This document shows positions 17,430-25,195 of a DNA stretch of 64,000 nt, in pieces. A program made the position numbers and the translations under genes. The notes under the pieces were generated by a model. It was not told the origin of the DNA and searched no databases. It worked only from the letters and a program-made list of their open reading frames with translations. Positions within the stretch are counted from its first letter, which is position 1. Every line of letters starts with the position of its first letter. Location of the stretch: positions 1,426,001 through 1,490,000 of the forward strand of contig CAVYOE010000001.1 in NCBI GenBank assembly GCA_963770155.1, read 5' to 3'. Source of the stretch: CAVYOE01 sp963770155. Lineage in GTDB: Bacteria; Actinomycetota; Thermoleophilia; Solirubrobacterales; 70-9.

Positions 17430-18251
17430 CTATGTCAGCAGCTCGAACACGGTGGCGCTGTTGAGCTTCGTGAGCCGGCGGTCCATGCGCTTGACAGCAC
17501 CCCTGAGGCGGGGAACGGCTCCGATTGCACGGACCCGGTCCAGCTCCATGCCATACGCGGCGTGCTCGATCCGGCCAATCGCAAACCCGCACCGCTGCGC
17601 CAACGCGACCACCTCGCCCCGCGAGCGCCGATGCCCGTGGGCGCGCTTGACGATCCGCTTTCCCTGCGGTACCCGGCCGAGACGCCGGCGCAGTGCGGCC
17701 TCGGCCGGCAGCAGGGCCCGGTCGATGAAGCGCGTCGCGGCGTTGTCCGGGTAACGCAGCACGAAGATCACCCTGCCCCCAGGATTCAGGATCCCCCGCG
17801 CATTGTGCAGTGCCCGCTCGAGCTGCGAATCGTCGAGGAACGCGTCAATCCCTGTCATCAGGACGTCGTCGTAGGCAGCATCGCCCGGCGGATCGAGAAT
17901 GTCGAACCGCAGCGCTCGAAAGCCGGGGAAGAGCCGCGCGGCATCTTCAAGTGCATCGGCGACGATGTCGGAGGCGGCGATGTCGTAGCCGTCGAGAAAC
18001 AGCGGCACCTCATGCTCGCCCTTGCCCGAGCCGAGCGAGAGCACGCTGCGGTCCTTGTCGAGCAGGCGCTCGAGGGCCTCCCTGAGCTCGACGATCCACT
18101 CCTGCTCGCAGTAGGCGAGGAACTCATCGCGGGTGTCGAAGCGAAGTTCGTCGTAGACGTTCGACTCGCGGTGATCGTCCGGCGTCGAGTCGAGCCCGGT
18201 GCGCGCCGGCTCATCGGCCTCGACCTCCACGTACTTGTGACCGAGCCGCAC
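17430..18251 (-). CDS. Class I SAM-dependent methyltransferase
   Basis: This 273-residue protein has the SAM-binding glycine-rich loop VLSLGSGKGEHEVPL, an acidic strand DIAASDIVADALEDA (motif II), and DVLMTGIDAFLDDSQLERAL followed by NPGGRVIFVLRYPD, the usual post-motif III strand. An N-terminal extension of about 70 residues is acidic and without recognisable fold. GTG 18251 is preferred because it follows the preceding stop by 8 bp; longer frames upstream read through the neighbouring methyltransferase. The C-terminus is basic (VKRMDRRLTKLNS). It is part of a run of three methyltransferases on this strand. Confidence 0.75.
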   Translation of the reverse strand: MRLGHKYVEVEADEPARTGLDSTPDDHRESNVYDELRFDTRDEFLAYCEQEWIVELREALERLLDKDRSVLSLGSGKGEHEVPLFLDGYDIAASDIVADALEDAARLFPGFRALRFDILDPPGDAAYDDVLMTGIDAFLDDSQLERALHNARGILNPGGRVIFVLRYPDNAATRFIDRALLPAEAALRRRLGRVPQGKRIVKRAHGHRRSRGEVVALAQRCGFAIGRIEHAAYGMELDRVRAIGAVPRLRGAVKRMDRRLTKLNSATVFELLT

Positions 18252-18259
18252 GGAGGAGG

Positions 18260-19081
18260 CTAGGCGCGCTTGCACAGTTCGAAGAACTGGAAGCGGCGGA
18301 AGGCGCCGGCCAGGATATGGTCGTTGCGGGTGAGCCGCAGGTAGGTGCGCTGGGCGAGACGGGTCGGCTCTCCAACCGTGTCGCAGGTGGTCTCCCAACC
18401 GATCTCGAGCGGGGTGTGGGTCACCAGGGCGCCGAAGTCGCGTCGCGAAAGCTCGAACACGTGGCCGTAGCCGCGGTCGATCTCCGGGTCGCGGGGATGG
18501 ACTGTTGTCTGCGGCACCCACGGAATGCTGACGAACACCCGTCCCCCCGGCTTGCAGACACGGGCCAGCTCGGTCAAGAGCTGGTGGGGATTCTCCGCAT
18601 GCTCGAGCGTCTCGAAGCAGAGGACGAAGTCGAAGCTGGCGTCATCGAATGGCATCCCGTGCGCATCCCCGAACACCGCCTCGATCCCGTTCGACTCGAT
18701 GTTGCGGATCGCGGCGGGAGCGATGTTGAAGCCGATCCCCGATTGGTCGAGGTGTTTGAGCATCAACCCGTCGGTGTCCCCGACGTCGAGCATGCTCGAG
18801 CCGGCGAGGGCGCCGTCGATGCGCTCTCTGAGCGTGTGCACCCGCCAGGCATGGAAGTAGCGGATCCCCCGTCGCAGATGCTCGTGTTCGAGCACCTCGT
18901 CCTCGCCGAAATGGTTCCTGGCCGCATCGTCGTCCATCGCCTCGTACCAGGGCCGCAGGTGGGGTTCCGCCTCGAGCTGGTTCTCGATCAGCTCGGCCAC
19001 CAGATCCTCTGGCAGCGATCCCTCCAGTGCCCTCCGCGCCACCCCCCTTGCGCGCTTCGGCAGCCGCTCGGCGACGCTCAC
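18260..19081 (-). CDS. SAM-dependent methyltransferase with divergent motif I
   Basis: This 273-residue protein has a class I methyltransferase layout: MLDVGDTDGLMLKHL in place of motif I, VFGDAHGMPFDDASFDFVL (motif II/III region), CFETLEHAENPHQLL and CKPGGRVFVSIPW. Motif I reads D-V-G-D-T-D-G, not the usual D-x-G-x-G-x-G, so one glycine of the SAM loop is replaced by threonine-aspartate. Binding may be altered, or the fold may tolerate it. GTG 19081 overlaps the HisC-like stop by 4 bp (GTGA). It lies 8 bp upstream of the following methyltransferase gene. The glycan-locus context suggests a sugar methyltransferase. Confidence 0.75.
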   Translation of the reverse strand: MSVAERLPKRARGVARRALEGSLPEDLVAELIENQLEAEPHLRPWYEAMDDDAARNHFGEDEVLEHEHLRRGIRYFHAWRVHTLRERIDGALAGSSMLDVGDTDGLMLKHLDQSGIGFNIAPAAIRNIESNGIEAVFGDAHGMPFDDASFDFVLCFETLEHAENPHQLLTELARVCKPGGRVFVSIPWVPQTTVHPRDPEIDRGYGHVFELSRRDFGALVTHTPLEIGWETTCDTVGEPTRLAQRTYLRLTRNDHILAGAFRRFQFFELCKRA

Positions 19082-20178
19082 GCGAGCACCTCCTCGAGCG
19101 CGTCGGCAAACCGGGACATCAGCTCCGGCGGGCCGAGCGTCACGCGGATGCAGCCCGCGAGGCAAGGAGCCGGATGCGAATGCTTGACAAGGTAGCCGCG
19201 GTCCTGGAGTGCCTCGGCGAGCGCCGCCGGATCAATGCGGTCCGAAACGCGGATCTGCATGAAGTTGGTCTCGCTGGGCAGGGGCTCGAGCCCGAGGTCT
19301 CGCGCCCGGCCGGCGAGCAGCTCGCGACCGGCGTCGACCTCGGCCACATAGTCCTCCGCGATCTCGGGATGGGCGAGCAGCTTTCGGACGCAGAGGACGG
19401 CGACGCTGTTGATGTCGTATACGGAGCGGACCTTGAACAGGTTTCGGACGACCTCCGGCTCGGCGGCGACCAGGCCGACCCGCAGTCCGGCGAGCCCCCA
19501 GGCCTTTGAGAAGGTCCGCGTCACCACGAGGTTCGGATGGTCCTTGAGCAGGCCGATCGAGGTCTGCCGCGAGAACGGGTAGTAGGCCTCGTCGATCGAG
19601 ACCAGCGCCCCTATCTCCCCGGCGCGCTCGAGCAGCGAGCGCACGACCTCCGGCTCCAGAGAGGTCCCGGTCGGCTGGTTCGGGTTGGCAAGGAAGACGA
19701 GCCCGACGCCGGGCTCGAGGGCATCCATCAGGCGCGCCGTGTCCAGGGTCAGGTCCGGCTCGAATTCGACCGCGGTCACCTCGGCGCCGGCCATCTGGGC
19801 GTAGACCGGATAGGTGCGGTAGGACGGCTCCAGGGTGACGACGCGGGCATCGGGTCCGGCGTAGACCTGAGCGAGGGCACGAAACGCGGCATCGGATCCC
19901 GGCGTCAGCAGCAGCTGCTCGCGCGGTAGCCCCAGGCTCTCCCCCAGCTCCCCGTAGAGCCGGTCGGTAGCGGGGTATTCGGTCAGCGCATTGCTGTCGA
20001 TCGCACCGCGGAGCTCGGCGATGAACGACTCGGGCAGCGGCGCGAGCCGTTCGTTGCGATCCAGGGCGACCAGACCTTCGCGCTCGCGGCCGCCGTCCGC
20101 GGTCCGCTCGACCGCATCGAGGGCGGAGGCGGGCTCCGGAAGCCGCACAGAGTGCGTTGTCTGGCCGGCAGAGGACAC
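19078..20178 (-). CDS. HisC-like pyridoxal-phosphate aminotransferase
   Basis: This 366-residue aspartate-aminotransferase-fold enzyme carries the PLP lysine K225 (TRTFSKAWGLAG), D196 in SIDEAYY for the pyridine nitrogen, and NPNQPTG at about 166-171. The C-terminal CIRVTLGPPELMSRF includes the substrate-carboxylate arginine. It groups by motifs with histidinol-phosphate aminotransferases, yet no other histidine gene is near. It is the first gene of the minus-strand block, so it probably transaminates a small phosphorylated keto acid or keto sugar used by the same pathway. GTG 20178 is supported by TACCCT 6 bp upstream (20185-20190). It could still be the genome's hisC placed by chance. Confidence 0.82.
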   Translation of the reverse strand: MSSAGQTTHSVRLPEPASALDAVERTADGGREREGLVALDRNERLAPLPESFIAELRGAIDSNALTEYPATDRLYGELGESLGLPREQLLLTPGSDAAFRALAQVYAGPDARVVTLEPSYRTYPVYAQMAGAEVTAVEFEPDLTLDTARLMDALEPGVGLVFLANPNQPTGTSLEPEVVRSLLERAGEIGALVSIDEAYYPFSRQTSIGLLKDHPNLVVTRTFSKAWGLAGLRVGLVAAEPEVVRNLFKVRSVYDINSVAVLCVRKLLAHPEIAEDYVAEVDAGRELLAGRARDLGLEPLPSETNFMQIRVSDRIDPAALAEALQDRGYLVKHSHPAPCLAGCIRVTLGPPELMSRFADALEEVLA

Positions 20179-20184
20179 GCGGCT

Positions 20185-20190
20185 AGGGTA
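20185..20190 (-). promoter_or_regulatory. Putative -10 element for hisC-like gene (leaderless)
   Basis: On the minus strand this hexamer reads TACCCT and ends 6 bp before GTG 20178. It shares the pattern of other first genes and supports that start. It would drive the whole minus-strand block 11,609-20,178. Confidence 0.5.
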
Positions 20191-20221
20191 CGGAAACCCA
20201 CCTCAGCACGGGAACGATCGC

Positions 20222-20227
20222 TACCGT
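20222..20227 (+). promoter_or_regulatory. Putative -10 element for Wzx-like flippase gene
   Basis: TACCGT ends 8 bp before GTG 20236. It is divergent from the hisC-like promoter, with only 31 bp between the two -10 hexamers. Confidence 0.45.
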
Positions 20228-20235
20228 CTAGCGCC

Positions 20236-21792
20236 GTGAACGACAGGGCCCGTCGAGCGGGCGAGGCCTCGCCGCCTGGGACGCAGGAACGCCATCTCGC
20301 CGTCGGCTCGCTCGCCCAGCAGGCCAGCCAGGTTTTGGCCATTCTCCTGATGCTGGTCGTCGTCACGGCCCTCGGGAGGGAGCTGAGCCTGACCGAGTTT
20401 GGTGTCTACGGGCTCGCCGTCTCGTTCTCGATCTATCTCATCTTCGTGCAGGGGAGCGTCGAGGCCGCGGCGATCAGGATGCTCGCCGACGCGCGCGACG
20501 AGGCGGCTCGCAACCAGGCCTTCAGCACCGCGATCGCCGTCTATGTGGTCATCGGCGCCGCTGCCGGACTGATCATCTGCGCGGCCGGGATCGGCATCCT
20601 GCAGCTGTTCGACATCCCGTCCGAGCTCGATGACGAGGCCCGCCTCGGGGTGCTCCTGATCGGGGCCAGCACCGCGGTCGGCTGGCCGATGAAGGCCTAC
20701 CAGGACGTATTGCGGGGCACCCAGCAGTTCGTCCTCGCCGCCGCGGCCGAGATCGCCGCATACATCGCCTTTGCGGCGGCGACACTCGTGCTGCTGCTCG
20801 CCGTCGACGCGCCTCTGTGGGCCCTGATCTGGCTTTCGGGCTCCATCCCGCTGCTCGTCGGCACCGCGTCGGCGGTGATCGTCCTGATTCAGCGCCTGCG
20901 GTTTCGTTTCCGGCGCGCGAGCCTCGAACGCGAGTACACGCGTGACTTCGTTCGGTTTTCCCTCTACATCCTCGCCTCGAGCGTCACCGACCTGCTCATC
21001 TACTCGATGGATCGCGCGGTGCTCGGGGCGTTTCGATCCGCGGCCACGGTCGGGCTGTACGAGGCGGTGGTCAGGCCGCACAACCTGATCCGGTCCGTAC
21101 ACGGGTCGCTGGGCCAGGTGATATTGCCGGCGTCGACGAGCTATCTCAGCGAGGGAGACGAGATGCGCGTTCGCGAGCTGCTGATCCGGGGCACGCGCTA
21201 CATCCTCGCGGCGACGGTCCCGTTCACGATCGCATTCATGGTCCTCGCCGAGCCGATCCTGGTCGAGTGGCTTGGCGAGCGCTTTCGGTCGGCGGCGACG
21301 GCACTGACCATCTTCACCTCCTACTGGCTGTTCAGCGCCGGGCTCACCGTCGGCTCGACGATGCTGGTCGCGGCCGGTCGCGTCCGGGCGATCGCAATCT
21401 ATTCGTGGACCTTGGCGCTGCTCAATCTCGGGCTCTCCCTGGCCCTGACGCCGTGGCTCGGCCTTGACGGCGTCGTGCTCGGGACCACGATCGCCTACAC
21501 GGCGATGGCCCCGGCAATGCTCTATCTCACGTTCACAACGCTGCCGGTCGGGCTTGGCGAGTTCGCCCGCCGTGTCTGGCTCCCCGCCTACAGCCTCGGT
21601 GCGGTTCTCGCCGTAGTGCTGCTGGCGCTCCGACTCACCGTCGGTCTGGATGCCCTGGCGCCACTGTTGCTCGCGATCGGGCTCGGGGTGGCCGGGTACT
21701 GGGCGGCCTTCTACCTCCTGTGGCTCGAACCGAGCGAGCGGCGCCTCATCCTCAACCTGGCCCGAGACGCTCGGTCCGCGGGGCCGGCCTAA
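20236..21792 (+). CDS. Polysaccharide flippase (Wzx/MATE-MVF superfamily)
   Basis: This 518-residue integral membrane protein has about 13-14 hydrophobic segments, beginning with QVLAILLMLVVVTALG and ending with LAIGLGVAGYWAAFYLLW. The N-terminal GREL-SLTEFGVYGLAVSF and the helix pair around RDFVRFSLYILASSVTDLLIY followed by MDRAVLGAF are typical of O-antigen/teichuronic-acid flippases. These move lipid-linked glycan repeat units across the cytoplasmic membrane. GTG 20236 is chosen because it is preceded by TACCGT at 20222-20227 and lies 57 bp from the divergent hisC-like start. It is the only flippase in the window, so this locus probably uses a Wzx-dependent export route. No Wzy polymerase is recognised. 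Confidence 0.83.
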   Translation: MNDRARRAGEASPPGTQERHLAVGSLAQQASQVLAILLMLVVVTALGRELSLTEFGVYGLAVSFSIYLIFVQGSVEAAAIRMLADARDEAARNQAFSTAIAVYVVIGAAAGLIICAAGIGILQLFDIPSELDDEARLGVLLIGASTAVGWPMKAYQDVLRGTQQFVLAAAAEIAAYIAFAAATLVLLLAVDAPLWALIWLSGSIPLLVGTASAVIVLIQRLRFRFRRASLEREYTRDFVRFSLYILASSVTDLLIYSMDRAVLGAFRSAATVGLYEAVVRPHNLIRSVHGSLGQVILPASTSYLSEGDEMRVRELLIRGTRYILAATVPFTIAFMVLAEPILVEWLGERFRSAATALTIFTSYWLFSAGLTVGSTMLVAAGRVRAIAIYSWTLALLNLGLSLALTPWLGLDGVVLGTTIAYTAMAPAMLYLTFTTLPVGLGEFARRVWLPAYSLGAVLAVVLLALRLTVGLDALAPLLLAIGLGVAGYWAAFYLLWLEPSERRLILNLARDARSAGPA

Positions 21793-21814
21793 CCGGAGCC
21801 CGACCCGGGACCGC

Positions 21815-21820
21815 TACCTT
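21815..21820 (+). promoter_or_regulatory. Putative -10 element for methyltransferase gene
   Basis: TACCTT ends 8 bp before ATG 21829 in a 36 bp intergenic gap after the flippase gene. It suggests that this gene has its own leaderless transcript as well as possible read-through. Confidence 0.4.
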
Positions 21821-21828
21821 CTGCCGCG

Positions 21829-22653
21829 ATGAGCGGATGGGCAGTGGAGAACTGGCTCGAGGCGGACGCCCCCGAAACGGGCGAGGAATACGCCGAGTAC
21901 TGGAACGATCCCGAGATCGAGCGGGAGAAGTCGGTCTTCGATACCCGCGACGGCGACTATCCGCAAATGGAGTCCTATCTCGCGGAGACCGGCCTTCCGG
22001 CCGACCTCGAAGCGTGCTTGCAGAAGCTGCGCGAGCAGGGCCGGGGCCTCGAAGGCAAGGGCATCGACCTCGCCGCCGGAACCCTCTGGGCGGCGCCAAT
22101 GCTGCTGGCCGCCGGCCCGGTGGAGCGGCTCTATTGCCTCGAGTTCTCCCGTCACCGGCTGCTCGACATCGGTCCCCACGTCCTCGAGCACTACGCGGTC
22201 GGCAAGGACCGGGTCGTGCTTGCTTACGGCAGCTTCTACGACCTGCGGATCCCGGACCACGAACTCGACTTCGCGTTCCTGTGCCAGGCCTTTCACCATG
22301 CCGAGCGGCCGGAAGAGCTGCTGCGGGAGATGCACCGCGTGTTGAGGCCGGGCGGCATCGCGATCCTGATCGGCGAGCACAAGATCGGCATGCGTCCGTA
22401 CCTCGCCTTCGCGGCGCGTCTCGCCCTGCCCCGTGGTCTGCGAAAGAGGTTCCTCGGTGAACCGGTGGATGTGAAGCGGACACTCCGACCCCGCGGGGCG
22501 GACCTGATCCCGACCGATCCGGTGCTCGGCGACCACGCCTACACCGATGGCGAGTACGCGAGGCTGTTCGAGCAGAACGGCTTTGCCGCGCAGAGGGTTC
22601 GGCGCCGCCAATCGGACTATCAGGGCTTCGTGCTCGAGAGCCAGCCCCGGTAG
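21829..22653 (+). CDS. SAM-dependent methyltransferase with divergent motif I
   Basis: This 274-residue protein has the class I methyltransferase body: LEFSRHRLLDIGPHV, then VVLAYGSFYDLRIPD, LDFAFLCQAFHHAERPEELL and MHRVLRPGGIAILI. The SAM loop reads GIDLAAGTLWAAPML, so only part of the glycine pattern is kept. The N-terminal 80 residues are acidic and include DTRDGDYPQMESYL. The C-terminal segment DLIPTDPVLGDHAYTDGEYAR resembles that of glycan methyltransferases in other loci. Start ATG 21829 has a TANNNT element upstream. The gene converges with 22658-23425, with a 4 bp gap. The substrate is unknown. Confidence 0.76.
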   Translation: MSGWAVENWLEADAPETGEEYAEYWNDPEIEREKSVFDTRDGDYPQMESYLAETGLPADLEACLQKLREQGRGLEGKGIDLAAGTLWAAPMLLAAGPVERLYCLEFSRHRLLDIGPHVLEHYAVGKDRVVLAYGSFYDLRIPDHELDFAFLCQAFHHAERPEELLREMHRVLRPGGIAILIGEHKIGMRPYLAFAARLALPRGLRKRFLGEPVDVKRTLRPRGADLIPTDPVLGDHAYTDGEYARLFEQNGFAAQRVRRRQSDYQGFVLESQPR

Positions 22654-22657
22654 GCGG

Positions 22658-23425
22658 TCAGCCCTTTTCGAACAACCTCGCGACGAACCCCTCGTAGTCG
22701 GGCATCAGTTCGGGGTGGTCTTCCGGCGTGATTACCTCTGATCTGGTCTCCCGGCACCCGGCGCGGCTGAAGACCCGCCCGTAGTCCCGGGCGAACACGT
22801 GCGGCGTGGTCGCGTTCTCGGACTCGACCACGCAGACGTACCGCCGCGCGATCCGCGCCATGTGCTCGAACACCTCCCGGCTTTTCGGGTGGACGTGCAT
22901 CAGCACCGCCATCGCAAAGACGGCGTCGGCGCTGCGATCGGGAAGGCCGGGAAGAACCTCCTCGAACGCGCCGACGTGGATGGTCGCGGCCTGGGCCATT
23001 GCCGGGAACTGGCGGCCCATCTCTTCCACCGCGGTGGCGTTGATCTCGACGCCGGCCAGATCCGCATAACCGAGTTGGTGCAGGCCCTGGAGGTTGGCGC
23101 CGGCGTTGCAGCCGATCTCGAGAATGGAGCTTTCGGCGGTCACCTCCGGACCCCAGAACCGGTGGAGGAAGTCGACTACCGCGGTCGACTTCCGGGCATA
23201 GGCGAGCGGCTGGTTGCCGGCGTCCGGCGGCGATGCCCAGTACGCCTGGCACTGCGCCCGCGAGAACACCCAGGGCGGGGCGAGCGAGCGCTCGAACAGG
23301 CTCTGGTTCAGCCGCACGGTCAGCCGGCCCGGCCCCCGCGGCGGCCGGGGGGAGTCGCGGTGCAGGAGCGGCCCGAGCAGCCTGATGCCCACGGACCGAG
23401 TCAGCGAACGGGATTCGGGCGCCAT
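22658..23425 (-). CDS. Class I SAM-dependent methyltransferase
   Basis: This 255-residue protein has motif I ILEIGCNAGANLQGL, the motif II strand LAGVEINATAVEEM and the later DAVFAMAVLMHVHPKS region, all as in TylF/pseudaminic-acid-locus methyltransferases. ATG 23425 (MAPESRSLTR) is used because it shares one base with the upstream stop (TGATG); longer in-frame extensions upstream read through the next gene. The N-terminus is Arg/Pro-rich, and the central part includes FSRAQCQAYWASPPDAGNQPL, which may form the acceptor pocket. It ends 4 bp from the convergent gene at 21829-22653. Confidence 0.78.
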   Translation of the reverse strand: MAPESRSLTRSVGIRLLGPLLHRDSPRPPRGPGRLTVRLNQSLFERSLAPPWVFSRAQCQAYWASPPDAGNQPLAYARKSTAVVDFLHRFWGPEVTAESSILEIGCNAGANLQGLHQLGYADLAGVEINATAVEEMGRQFPAMAQAATIHVGAFEEVLPGLPDRSADAVFAMAVLMHVHPKSREVFEHMARIARRYVCVVESENATTPHVFARDYGRVFSRAGCRETRSEVITPEDHPELMPDYEGFVARLFEKG

Positions 23426-24147
23426 CAGCGGGCCAGGACCATCAGCGACCAGCCGCCGATCCACCGCACCGTGAAGTCAGGTGCGACGCGGAACATGGCC
23501 CGTCGCAATCCGCGGATCAGGCGTTCGCGAAGTCCCTGCGGCGGGTGCACGAACGAGGCGGGCGTATAGAACCAGTCCACGATCTCGTAGCCGGAGTCCG
23601 TGAGTGTCGCGAGCGCCGTCTCCTTCTGGAAGTAGTGGATATGGCCGACGGGCTCACGCGCATGGGTGATCAGGAGATTGCGGGCCACCGCCTGGACGGT
23701 CATGTCGAGCGGGATGTGCAGGACGACGTCACCGCCGCGAGACTTCAGCGAGCGCAGGAACCCGAACGGATCCTCGAGGTGCTCGATCACGTCGAGGATG
23801 ATCAGCACGTCGAAGGCGACGTCCTCGGGCTCTGTCGCCAGGTCCCCCAACTCGAACCGGAGGCCGTCGGTGGCCCGGGGTGCGGCGAGCTCATGCGCTT
23901 GCGGTGAGACGTCGTAGCCGACCAATTCGGTCTCCCGGCCGAGCCGCTCCCGCAGCTGCCGCAGTACCTCGCCCGCACCGGACCCCACGTCGCAGAGGCT
24001 GCGCGGCTCGATCCCGTTTGTCCTCAGCATCCTCTCCACCTGGTCTGCCTTCCAGGCCGAGTCCTCGACGTGCCAGTCGGGATTGGCCTCCAGATAGGAC
24101 CCGCCGGTGTAGCGGGTCGCTGCGCTCGGTGCGCCCGGGTCCCCCAT
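23425..24147 (-). CDS. Class I SAM-dependent methyltransferase
   Basis: This 240-residue protein has SAM motif I LCDVGSGAGEVLRQL and motif II ELVGYDVSPQAHELA. DVLIILDVIEHLEDPFGFL is the classic helix seen in UbiE/Coq-type small-molecule methyltransferases. ATG 24147 lies 14 bp after the upstream glycosyltransferase stop and gives a normal N-terminus (MGDPGAPSAATR); a TTG at 24168 would overlap that stop and is less likely. The C-terminal DSGYEIVDWFYTPASFV is hydrophobic and may bind a lipid-linked acceptor. It is co-directional and probably co-transcribed with the GT2 gene upstream. Confidence 0.77.
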   Translation of the reverse strand: MGDPGAPSAATRYTGGSYLEANPDWHVEDSAWKADQVERMLRTNGIEPRSLCDVGSGAGEVLRQLRERLGRETELVGYDVSPQAHELAAPRATDGLRFELGDLATEPEDVAFDVLIILDVIEHLEDPFGFLRSLKSRGGDVVLHIPLDMTVQAVARNLLITHAREPVGHIHYFQKETALATLTDSGYEIVDWFYTPASFVHPPQGLRERLIRGLRRAMFRVAPDFTVRWIGGWSLMVLAR

Positions 24148-24160
24148 CGGGCGCGGCAGT

Positions 24161-25138
24161 CTAGTCAAGGCCGTCGCGCCTCAGCGCGGCTTCCCGTTCC
24201 GGCAGTACCCGGTCCTGAAGGCTGCCGCTCCCACGCAGGATTCGCTTCGCGATCCGTCCCACCCTCCCGGGATTCCGCGTCGCGACCGCGACCGCTCGGG
24301 GTGCCGATTTCACGGCTCGGCCCAGGGGCATGCGGCCGCCAGACCTGCGCACCGCCTGGATCTCGGCCATCTCCTCGACCAGTCGCGCAACGCGGAGCTC
24401 GCGGCGGGCGATCCTCCGTTCCCTGGGGCCGAGCCCGCCACGGGCGAGGGCGCGCTCATACGCAATCTGGATGTTTCGCGCCATCGCCCCCGAGTCCGCC
24501 GAAACCGACCCCTCGGCCACGTGATAGACGGCGAGCGCTTTCCGGTTGACAACGGCGCGGTAGCCGCGCTCGAGGATCCTGATCCAGAGATCCCAGTCCT
24601 CGGTGCCCACGCACTCGGTCGAGAAGCCCCCGGCCTCCTCCACGACCTCGCGGGGGGCGACGGCGCTGACATAGATCGGATTCTCGACGAGCAGATCGGC
24701 AACCGTGAGCGGGTCGGGAAACGGGATCCGGTCCAGATAAGTCCCATCCATGCGCCCATCGGGCCCCTCGAGCAGCGCGTCGCAGGCAACGATCCCCACC
24801 CCGGCCTGCTCGGCCTCAGCACGGTCGTAGAGCTCGACCTGGCCGGCCAGATATTCCGGGAGCAGCAGATCATCCGCGTCGAGGAAGACGAGCAGTTCGC
24901 CGCTAGCGGCACCAATCGCGATGTTGCGGGCGTGGGCCGGGCCTCCGTTTCGGTCACCACGCACGACCTTGACCCGCGGACCGAATCCCTCTGCCACCTC
25001 CGCAGTGCTGTCGGTCGACGCATCGTCGCCGACCACCACCTCCCAGTCCCCGTACGTCTGCGATTCCACCGAGCGGATCGCCGCGGCGATCTGATGTTCG
25101 GAGTTATAGGCCGGGATGATCACGCTGACGCGGGCCAT
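24161..25138 (-). CDS. GT2-family glycosyltransferase
   Basis: This 325-residue GT-A protein begins with VSVIIPAYNSEHQIAAAI. The metal-binding DxD region is FLDADDLLL with D87-A-D89. WDLWIRILERGYRAV is the acceptor/catalytic ED-type region (TEDWDLW). It has no membrane segment, and its C-terminal third (ARRELRVARLVEEMAEIQ) is basic and helical. ATG 25138 follows a TACGCT hexamer by 8 bp (25147-25152). It would add a sugar from an NDP donor to a glycan precursor at the cytoplasmic face. It is the first gene of the three-gene minus-strand group 22,658-25,138. Confidence 0.85.
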   Translation of the reverse strand: MARVSVIIPAYNSEHQIAAAIRSVESQTYGDWEVVVGDDASTDSTAEVAEGFGPRVKVVRGDRNGGPAHARNIAIGAASGELLVFLDADDLLLPEYLAGQVELYDRAEAEQAGVGIVACDALLEGPDGRMDGTYLDRIPFPDPLTVADLLVENPIYVSAVAPREVVEEAGGFSTECVGTEDWDLWIRILERGYRAVVNRKALAVYHVAEGSVSADSGAMARNIQIAYERALARGGLGPRERRIARRELRVARLVEEMAEIQAVRRSGGRMPLGRAVKSAPRAVAVATRNPGRVGRIAKRILRGSGSLQDRVLPEREAALRRDGLD

Positions 25139-25146
25139 GTCAGCGG

Positions 25147-25152
25147 AGCGTA
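25147..25152 (-). promoter_or_regulatory. Putative -10 element for GT2 gene
   Basis: The minus-strand hexamer TACGCT ends 8 bp before ATG 25138, divergent from the GT4 promoter at 25184-25189. Confidence 0.42.
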
Positions 25153-25183
25153 GTCAGGCCGGCGGGCAGCGGCCGCTCTCGCT

Positions 25184-25189
25184 TAGCAT
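25184..25189 (+). promoter_or_regulatory. Putative -10 element for GT4 operon
   Basis: TAGCAT ends 6 bp before GTG 25196, the first gene of a two-gene GT4 unit. It fits the leaderless pattern. Confidence 0.48.
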
Positions 25190-25195
25190 CTTCGC

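Noticed and set aside
13429..20178. Phosphonate biosynthesis cluster
   Set aside because: The cytidylyltransferase and aminotransferase suggested it, but no PEP mutase or phosphonopyruvate decarboxylase is present in the window.
19078..20178. Histidine biosynthesis operon
   Set aside because: Only a HisC-like gene is present; all neighbours are glycan genes.
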